Positions 19,085-24,899 of a stretch of DNA of 24,899 bases are shown here, piece after piece. The position numbers were made by a program, and so were the translations under genes. Numbering within the stretch: the stretch's first letter is position 1; each line of letters starts with the position of its first letter. The notes below the pieces were generated by a model. That model made no database searches. It was not told where the DNA came from and saw only the letters and a list, made by a program, of their open reading frames with translations. The stretch comes from Gracilaria domingensis (Eukaryota > Rhodophyta > Florideophyceae > Gracilariales > Gracilariaceae). The stretch lies in assembly GCA_022539475.1 (NCBI GenBank), contig VCMS01000481.1, positions 1 to 24,899 of the forward strand. The letters run 5' to 3'.

Positions 19085-20239
19085 TCAACCCACTTGGGCC
19101 TTGTCCAGCGTAGCCGGTATCGGTGTCCGTGTGCGACGGTGGTACTGCAAGACCTTCGAGCGAGGCAAGTGCTCAATGGGCTCGTGCGTATCCTCTGAAG
19201 AGGCGTAGCCGTACCAACGGACTCGATACAGTAGTTCCCCGTCAGGGGCGTAGCCGTGACTTATCAGACGGTCAATGACATACTCCTCATCGAGGACCTT
19301 CCGCGCAGGATGCGGCTTTGTCGATGTATCCTCTCTCGAGGTGTCGTTGTTACCTCTCCCGTCGTGGGCTTCATTGGTTACTTTCGGCTTCCGTCCTGAC
19401 GGCAAGACATCCTGTACGCCAGGCGAGAGCCATTTTGACCATGGTGTTTCCATGTCATTCCGGCTTCCAGAGTTCTGGCTTTCCTTCCCGTATTGTCGGG
19501 CTGTTACCGAGCTTCGGTGTTCTCGAATAGCGAGCTTCCGGCGTTCCGGCAAGATCTCCCGAAGTGAGGGTGAACGGTCCGCAATGCGGTGTGCCAGCGA
19601 GTGGTGCCGTGGCACGTGCCGAGGCGACGCCTTGCCAAGCATTGCTGGCGGTGGGGCCTGCGCCGTTGCACGGCTGTGCGTTGCCGATTCAAATTCGGAA
19701 TTTCCGTTTCCGGCGGCCGCAAGCCTTACAGCGGGCACGTGCCCGGCTCGTGTGTTGTCACCCTCCACTGGAGGCGGATCGCCGGCGAAGCCAGACACTT
19801 GGCGCAGCGTGCGCGCGTGTGCAGCGTTGGGCTGCTGCCCACCTACTGTGGCATGTCGGCCTGCTGTTGCGGCGGTTGCCTCCGTGTTTTCAACGGCTTC
19901 ATTACTCGATGCTTCAATAAAATCTCCCGAAATCGGGTCTGCCGTAACAACACGGTCTTTCTGGACAGGCTTCTTTTCCGGTCTTCCGGCTTCTTTTGAC
20001 GCGAGTGCGCTGCCGCTGCCGGGCTCCGACTGCGGCGGGCATGTACTTTCCGCATTCGACGTGGCTGCTGCGGTGGTTACCACCCTCTTTTCCGGCGTAC
20101 CGGTCTCACGCTGCACAGCTGGGGCAGGCTCTTGTCCTTCCGTCTGTGACGGCCGTACAGTGCTATCCGCGGGCGAAGCGGCGACTTCTGCAGCAGCTAC
20201 ATCCTGGTGTTCTTCCGGTTCTCCGGCTTCGTGCTCCAC
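19085..20239 (-). CDS. Chromodomain-containing C-terminal part of the retroelement polyprotein
   Basis: The open frame has 384 codons, overlaps the end of pol by 43 nt and lies in the -1 frame relative to it. It opens with GTG, not ATG, so it is more likely the continuation of pol through a frameshift than a separate gene. Residues 1-315 are low-complexity Glu/Ala/Pro/Ser linker. Residues 316-368 form a chromodomain: EEYVIDRLISHG, LLYRVRWYGY, EPIEHLPRSKVLQYHRR. Cage positions are Tyr320 and Trp342; the usual Trp of 'TWEP' is His352, so histone-methyl-lysine binding may be weak or altered. In chromoviruses this module steers integration to marked chromatin. No classical slippery heptamer was noticed in the overlap, so a simple one-base loss is equally possible. 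Confidence 0.8.
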   Translation of the reverse strand: MEHEAGEPEEHQDVAAAEVAASPADSTVRPSQTEGQEPAPAVQRETGTPEKRVVTTAAATSNAESTCPPQSEPGSGSALASKEAGRPEKKPVQKDRVVTADPISGDFIEASSNEAVENTEATAATAGRHATVGGQQPNAAHARTLRQVSGFAGDPPPVEGDNTRAGHVPAVRLAAAGNGNSEFESATHSRATAQAPPPAMLGKASPRHVPRHHSLAHRIADRSPSLREILPERRKLAIREHRSSVTARQYGKESQNSGSRNDMETPWSKWLSPGVQDVLPSGRKPKVTNEAHDGRGNNDTSREDTSTKPHPARKVLDEEYVIDRLISHGYAPDGELLYRVRWYGYASSEDTHEPIEHLPRSKVLQYHRRTRTPIPATLDKAQVG

Positions 20240-23200
20240 CGAAGTGGTGCGTTCCTCTTTAGGCTTCCGCGATAACTGCGCGTTTCTCGCTTCTTTCTCG
20301 TCGGCTGTACGTCGCGCGTCCGCGTGCTTTCACCACGACTTGCGTGCGGCCCGGAGGCCTGCAAAGGCACTTCCGTCGACGACGGCGACAACGAAATCGA
20401 GCGACTTACCTCCTCCTCCCCCTTCTCAGTTGGAGCGTCGGGGGTGGTGGTGAGTATCCCCTGAGGGGCCAGTATCCGCGTGTGGACATGTGCGGCGTTC
20501 GAGACTGGCGGGTTAGCTTCCGGCTTTGCCGGCAAATCAGCAAGTCCGCGGCTAGGATGCGGCAGGACTGACAACGAAGCGCGCTCTCCCGCTGTCGCGG
20601 CTTGGTCCACAGTAGGCGTAGCGCTGTCCGGCGTTTCCGGTTGCTTTTCCTGACGAACAGGCTGTGGCGCAGGCGTTACGCGATCGCGCGAAAAACGCTC
20701 GTGTTCACCCTCAATATCGAGGACAACCGTTGTATCGGTGATAGAAATAACCCTGTAGGGGCCGTCCGCGATAGGAGAGAGCTTATGCCTCTTCTCCTTT
20801 TCCGGGTTATAGTATTCCTTCCGTAGGAAGGCGTAGTTACCTTCCCTGATCTGAGGGGCATCCCTGCGCATTCGTGCGTCGAAATTCCGCTTGTACGCGG
20901 CTTGTGCCTTATCGATGTTTTGCCTAACTGTAGGAATGATGTTCTTAAGCCAGGCCTTCCAGGCGTCCCTGTGTAGACGAGGCGAGGGGAACTTATCCAA
21001 AGTTGGCTGTGGCTCGATAGCCACCGAAGGTGGAACGCGTGATAGCACAAGCTCGAACGGCGAGATCTGAGTAGTGCGATGAACCTGCGTATTGTAGGCA
21101 TATGTCACCGCATCGGTGTATTGATCCCACTCCGACGGATGTTCGGCAACGAATGTCCGTAATGCATTGAGCATTGTGCGGTTAAAACGTTCAACCTGCC
21201 CATTACTCTGGGGGTGGTATGTTGTCGTAAACCAGTTTTGGATCCGCAAGATGCGGCAAACGTCCTGAAAGAACTTAGCCGTAAACTGCGGTCCATTGTC
21301 CGATAACAGGTCAATCGGCGGTCCGTAGACAAAAACCCAGTGTGTAACGAAAGCTTGGGCGACCGCACTGGCGGTAACCTTCGTCAAAGGCACAGTCCGT
21401 ACCAGTTTAGAAAAACGGTCGGTGATCACAAGTAGAAACCGGTTTCCCCGGCGAGTGCGGATAAACTCGCCGAGCAAGTCAATTGCCACGAATTCAAGTG
21501 GAGCCCTGGCAGGGAAGAGTACCAACTTCTTGGAGTACTTCCGCAGTTTGACGCGGTTCTTCGCGCAGTCAGAACATCCACGAACAGTGGCATACGCGTC
21601 GAAAGCCATTGCTGGCCAGTAAAAGTCCTTCCGTAAGGTGTAGTACAACTTCCTGCCACCAGGGTGGGCTGACAACTTCGCGTAGTGCGACAAATGCAGT
21701 ACTCGTGACTGAAGTGAGTGCGGAACCACAATCTGTGGCCTGTTTCCGACGGTTCGGATTAGAAATCCTTGGTCGTTCTCGACGAAAGGCAACTGTGCTC
21801 CACCGTTTAGGCGACTACGAATCTCCGTACAAAAACGGTCGGTGTGCTGCTCCCGGATGAGTTCCTCCGGCTTGATCGGTACGAAAGAGCCCGGTTCGGG
21901 TTTCGTGTCAGACACGGCTAAAACAGCATCGTAGATGTCCCATCCTTCCGATTCTTCATCGGCATCGCTCGAGCCGTCTTCCACGAGGAAGCACGGTATC
22001 TCCAGATCATCGACTGGCGCAGCTTCAGCCGCTGTTTCCAAGCGGGACAGTGCATCAGCCTGAGTGTTCAGGAGTCCTTTCTTGTAACGGATTTCGAAGT
22101 CGAATTCCGACAAGCGAATTCTCCACCGCATCAAGCGGCCAGATGGCTCTGCTATAGAGAGTAGCCAGCGTAATGCCGAATGATCGGTATGGACAATGAA
22201 GCGGGTCCCCATAAGATAGGGCCGCAGTGTCTGTAACGCCCAGACAACTGCCAAGCACTCCTTCTCGGATACCGAGTAATTCCTCTCGTGAACGTTGAGG
22301 CTCCTTGACCAATACCCAATTGGCAATCGCTCGCCATCATTGGTGGTCTGGAATAGGGCACAGCCGACTTGGTAGTCGCTCGCATCCGTATCTACTGCAT
22401 ATGGCAAACCAGCCCTAGGCAGGGATAAAACAGGTGGCGATGTCACCGCGTCCACGAGCGACGAGAAAGCCGCGACCTTGCGGTTGTCGAATTCTTCCAG
22501 ATCGACTGGCTGGCCTTTGCGAAGAAGCTCGTTCAGAGGTGCAGCGATATCCGCAAAGTTCGGAATGAAGCGGCGATACACATTGCACAAGCCGAGAAAA
22601 GATCGGAGTTCCGTCTGCGTCCTCGGATGCTTAGCCTCTTTGAGGGATTTCACGCGTACTTCGTCAATCGAAAGCCGTCCCGGACGGATAACATGGCCGA
22701 GATACCTGACGGTTTCGGTAAAGAACTCACACTTCTTGAGCTTGAGCGTAATGCCTGCATCGCGTAGGACTCGCATCACATCCCGTACGTGGGTCAAGTG
22801 CTCATCCAGGTTGCTGGAGTAGACAATGATGTCATCCAGGTATACCAGGCAAGTCTTCCACTTAAAGCGGGCTAGCAAAATATCCACAGCTCGTTGAAAA
22901 GTGGCTGGCGCGTTCGTTAACCCAAAGGGCATCCGATTGAATCGGTACAATCCTTCATGACAAACGAAGGCTGTCTTGTCACGATCCTCAGCCCTCACGG
23001 GAACTTGCCAATAGCCCCAATTCGCGTCTAGGGTTGTGAACACTTTCGCGTCGCCCAATGAATCGATGCATTCATCCATTCGTGGGATAGGATACACATC
23101 CTTGACCGTAGCCGCGTTTAGCTTGCGGTAATCGATGCAAAATCGCCAAGACCCATCAGCTTTGGGCGCGAGCACCACCGGCGATGCCCAAGGTGACTGA

Positions 23201-23766
23201 GCCGGCTCGATAACTCCAGCGCGGAGCATCTTCTCAACTTGAGCTTTCTCCTCCTGCCGAGCTGTCGGTCCTGCCCTGTAAGGGTGCTGTGAAATGGGCC
23301 GAGTATTCGGTAGCAAATCAATCCGATGTTCGGTAATACCAATCTTACCCAGTGTGCCATCCCACATGGGCGTGAACTCCTCAAGCATGTGCCGCAATTT
23401 ATCGCGGTGAGTCTCTGGGACATGTTCAAGATCCAGAGACTCCAGTTCCTGTACTGCCTTATCCTTCGTGTCAGCAGCACTCAGGTCCGTATCATTACTG
23501 TCCGACGAGGTCGGCATTGCCTCCTTCGACAGGCTGCGGTTATTTGCATCCGACGAAGTCGGCGTAGCATCTTCCGACGAACTGTTCGGTCCAGTCGTTT
23601 CGGAATTGTTCCGTTCCGCCTCCCCCTCCTCAGCTTCGAGGATTCCGAGAACCTCGGCAATAGAAACCTGAGTAGGCACTATAGCCGCAGGGTGCGGAAG
23701 CAACGAACCAATAACTTGGCTCCTAACCAACCGTTGAGAAAAACGGCTGAAGTTCGCAACCAGCAC
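20197..23766 (-). CDS. pol: Ty3/gypsy Pol: reverse transcriptase, RNase H, integrase
   Basis: The 1189-codon uninterrupted ORF has its first codon (CTG) as merely the frame edge, and upstream sequence joins after a frameshift near 23785. Residues 1-130: acidic Ser-rich linker. RT about 140-380: LDAN (Asp247), FGLTNAPATFQ, YLDD (309-312). RNase H about 450-575: DTDASD (Asp459), EKECLAVVWAL (Glu501/503), HTDHSALRW (Asp528), ADALSR. Integrase about 690-870: zinc site His694, His701, Cys731, Cys734; catalytic Asp763 (AIDLLGEF), Asp823 (LSDNGPQF), Glu859 (QVERFNR), i.e. DD35E. The GPY/F module (ADGPYRV) follows. All catalytic residues are kept. The C-terminus ends in TAG at 20197 within the overlap with the chromodomain frame. 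Confidence 0.96.
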   Translation of the reverse strand: MLVANFSRFSQRLVRSQVIGSLLPHPAAIVPTQVSIAEVLGILEAEEGEAERNNSETTGPNSSSEDATPTSSDANNRSLSKEAMPTSSDSNDTDLSAADTKDKAVQELESLDLEHVPETHRDKLRHMLEEFTPMWDGTLGKIGITEHRIDLLPNTRPISQHPYRAGPTARQEEKAQVEKMLRAGVIEPAQSPWASPVVLAPKADGSWRFCIDYRKLNAATVKDVYPIPRMDECIDSLGDAKVFTTLDANWGYWQVPVRAEDRDKTAFVCHEGLYRFNRMPFGLTNAPATFQRAVDILLARFKWKTCLVYLDDIIVYSSNLDEHLTHVRDVMRVLRDAGITLKLKKCEFFTETVRYLGHVIRPGRLSIDEVRVKSLKEAKHPRTQTELRSFLGLCNVYRRFIPNFADIAAPLNELLRKGQPVDLEEFDNRKVAAFSSLVDAVTSPPVLSLPRAGLPYAVDTDASDYQVGCALFQTTNDGERLPIGYWSRSLNVHERNYSVSEKECLAVVWALQTLRPYLMGTRFIVHTDHSALRWLLSIAEPSGRLMRWRIRLSEFDFEIRYKKGLLNTQADALSRLETAAEAAPVDDLEIPCFLVEDGSSDADEESEGWDIYDAVLAVSDTKPEPGSFVPIKPEELIREQHTDRFCTEIRSRLNGGAQLPFVENDQGFLIRTVGNRPQIVVPHSLQSRVLHLSHYAKLSAHPGGRKLYYTLRKDFYWPAMAFDAYATVRGCSDCAKNRVKLRKYSKKLVLFPARAPLEFVAIDLLGEFIRTRRGNRFLLVITDRFSKLVRTVPLTKVTASAVAQAFVTHWVFVYGPPIDLLSDNGPQFTAKFFQDVCRILRIQNWFTTTYHPQSNGQVERFNRTMLNALRTFVAEHPSEWDQYTDAVTYAYNTQVHRTTQISPFELVLSRVPPSVAIEPQPTLDKFPSPRLHRDAWKAWLKNIIPTVRQNIDKAQAAYKRNFDARMRRDAPQIREGNYAFLRKEYYNPEKEKRHKLSPIADGPYRVISITDTTVVLDIEGEHERFSRDRVTPAPQPVRQEKQPETPDSATPTVDQAATAGERASLSVLPHPSRGLADLPAKPEANPPVSNAAHVHTRILAPQGILTTTPDAPTEKGEEEVSRSISLSPSSTEVPLQASGPHASRGESTRTRDVQPTRKKRETRSYRGSLKRNAPLRWSTKPENRKNTRM
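21435..21472. repeat. Palindrome and 8-bp hairpin inside pol
   Basis: GAAACCGGTTTC (21435-21446) is a perfect 12-bp palindrome. CGGCGAGT (21449-21456) pairs with ACTCGCCG (21465-21472) over 8 nt. Both lie in the integrase coding region, where codon choice alone must supply the symmetry. Confidence 0.85.
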
Positions 23767-24899
23767 CTGAAAAGGCTTCTCGGTTCGACGAAAACAATCC
23801 CATTAGCGAGGGCAAGCTGATGCTTCTCCTGTAACGCAGGCAACGGTTGTACCGTTTGTAAGCCACATTGTGGGGAGGTCACAGTAACCCAGACCTGTGA
23901 TTCAGGCGGGATGGAAATGGGCCGAGCTACTCGGAGCTTTGTAGACTTCCGTTCATCGGCTGTAGGCTTCTGTGCCGCAGGCAAAGGGACTTGCTTCTTC
24001 AGAGCCCGGCGCAGGGGACGCCGAACGCATCGTAAGTAGTCCCATCTTCATTATCGATGGTCGCTTCGCGCGTCGAATTGCATCGACGAAGCGGTCACAG
24101 AAGTCGCAGCGAGGATAACCGGCGCAGCGAGCTGATTGCAAACCAAGAAATCGTCGCCACGTAGCGGCAAGCCGTTGACGAGCAGGTCTAGTTACTCCAC
24201 AGAAATGAAAGTGGCCGGACTTGTTCGATCCGCTATTCGCATCTGCGCGCGCACGAACGCGAGACCCGCAAGTCGGCGGAATACATAGACTCAACCAAAA
24301 AGTTTGGCCCCAGCTCCTGTATCGAGCACGGCCACACTGGGCCGAACATGTACGGGGTTCGGAAACACCTAGGTCGCGTAAACTGCTTGTAGGTTACGTT
24401 TTTCGTATGATCAGGACGTCTATCCGGGAACCGGCTGTTTCTTAGACCGTATCCACGGCGAACGCAAGACACCAAGGTGCTCAGAGTTCAGTCTTAGTGG
24501 CCAGTGTCCCTCGAAAGGAATTGTGACCGGCGGAGCGGCTTCCTCAGCCTCAGGCGCCAACTAACGCCGTCGCTGGGGGCGCCTTCGCCATTGCTGGAGG
24601 CTCCTTGCTCAGTTTTTCTGAGCGTGCGCCGGCCAATCTGCGGAGGTTGCGATCGCAGGGGCGCTACCGTTTCCCACCCATTCGATGGCAAACCGGGTTT
24701 CTGGTTTCCAGGTGATCCCGGCCTTCGCAGAAGGGTAACGATTTGTCGGGAACACAGTTCGCCGCGCTCGGCGGGCGTCAACGACTCGAATACTCGAAGG
24801 ACACTATCTTCGCATATCCGTATGGGCATTAAGCAATTCGGAGCGATGTGCCCTGGCCTGTAACAGGTATACAAAATTAAGGTGACGAAGAGATCCGCG
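23767..24899 (-). pseudogene. Decayed gag/protease region of the retroelement
   Basis: Frames change several times. Close to pol, 23984 to about 23790 reads ISIPPESQVWVTVTSPQCGL and LALANGIVFVEP, the usual gypsy stretch between protease and RT; a -1-type shift near 23785 separates it from pol. At the window edge (about 24832-24866) CYRPGHIAPNC is a gag zinc knuckle (CX2CX4HX4C) whose first Cys position is Leu. Between them I found no clear DTG/DSG protease motif; FLVESMYSADLRV is the nearest candidate and is weak. So Gag and protease are probably not made correctly from this copy. Confidence 0.65.

Larger units (their letters stand above)
15818..24899 (-). mobile_element. Ty3/gypsy chromovirus LTR retrotransposon, partial
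   Basis: The order on the minus strand is gag remnant, pol (RT, RNase H, integrase), chromodomain ORF, spacer, polypurine tract, 3' LTR. Integrase after RT/RNase H defines Ty3/gypsy; GPY/F plus chromodomain defines chromoviruses. The 5' LTR, primer binding site and most of gag lie beyond the window, so LTR identity and target duplication cannot be checked. Pol is intact while gag/protease is broken, so this copy probably depends on others. An opposite-strand ORF of 600 codons lies between the chromodomain ORF and the LTR. It has landed in or beside the coiled-coil ORF. Confidence 0.9.

Noticed and set aside
19275..20453. 392-codon plus-strand frame
   Set aside because: It is opposite the chromodomain ORF and its linker; Cys/Ser/Ala-rich without motifs. 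The minus strand carries the recognisable domain.
1..24899. tRNA or rRNA genes
   Set aside because: No cloverleaf with A/B boxes and no rRNA core sequence was recognised on reading either strand; a dedicated search was not possible.

Overview
The window is eukaryotic nuclear DNA. It carries diverged copies or fragments of ECM29 (proteasome adaptor) and SCC2/NIPBL (cohesin loader), a Ulp1-type SUMO protease, and a Ty3/gypsy chromovirus with chromodomain. The coding stretches run for kilobases without convincing introns, which suits an intron-poor lineage such as a red alga, but nothing here proves the taxon.

Positions 1-10,900 (+ strand) are a row of broken host-type genes: serpin pieces (about 315-1193), unidentified coding-like pieces around a GC-rich 17-bp minisatellite (about 1195-2270), a nearly full-length ECM29 with six internal stops and three frameshifts (2390-7936), a 3'-truncated SCC2/NIPBL piece (about 8304-9880), and an N-terminally truncated GH36 alpha-galactosidase (about 9880-10879). 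The damage has a pattern. Internal stops are TAG or TGA, never TAA, and several sit where a tryptophan is expected. The three ECM29 frameshifts all go the same way.

Positions 10,900-15,820 hold repeat-rich non-coding DNA, weak minus-strand fragments (11443-12060), an intact minus-strand Ulp1/C48 protease (12297-13541), a GC-rich region with a diverged 254-bp tandem duplication, and a minus-strand coiled-coil ORF (14976 to about 15817). The coiled-coil ORF loses its 5' end at the inserted retrotransposon.

From about 15,818 to the end is a minus-strand chromovirus: 3' LTR (about 15818-16721, with a TATA box), polypurine tract, a 600-codon ORF on the opposite strand (16775-18574), a second polypurine-like tract, a hairpin-rich spacer, a chromodomain ORF in the -1 frame, an intact pol ORF (RT, RNase H, integrase, GPY/F), and a decayed gag/protease region running off the window. 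The 5' LTR is outside.

The most unusual signal is a high density of tiny perfect hairpins in the retroelement, in both coding and non-coding parts. They are typically 13 nt (5-bp stem, 3-nt loop), nearly always start CC and end GG, and differ in sequence from one to the next. The second is the antisense ORF bracketed by two near-identical polypurine tracts.
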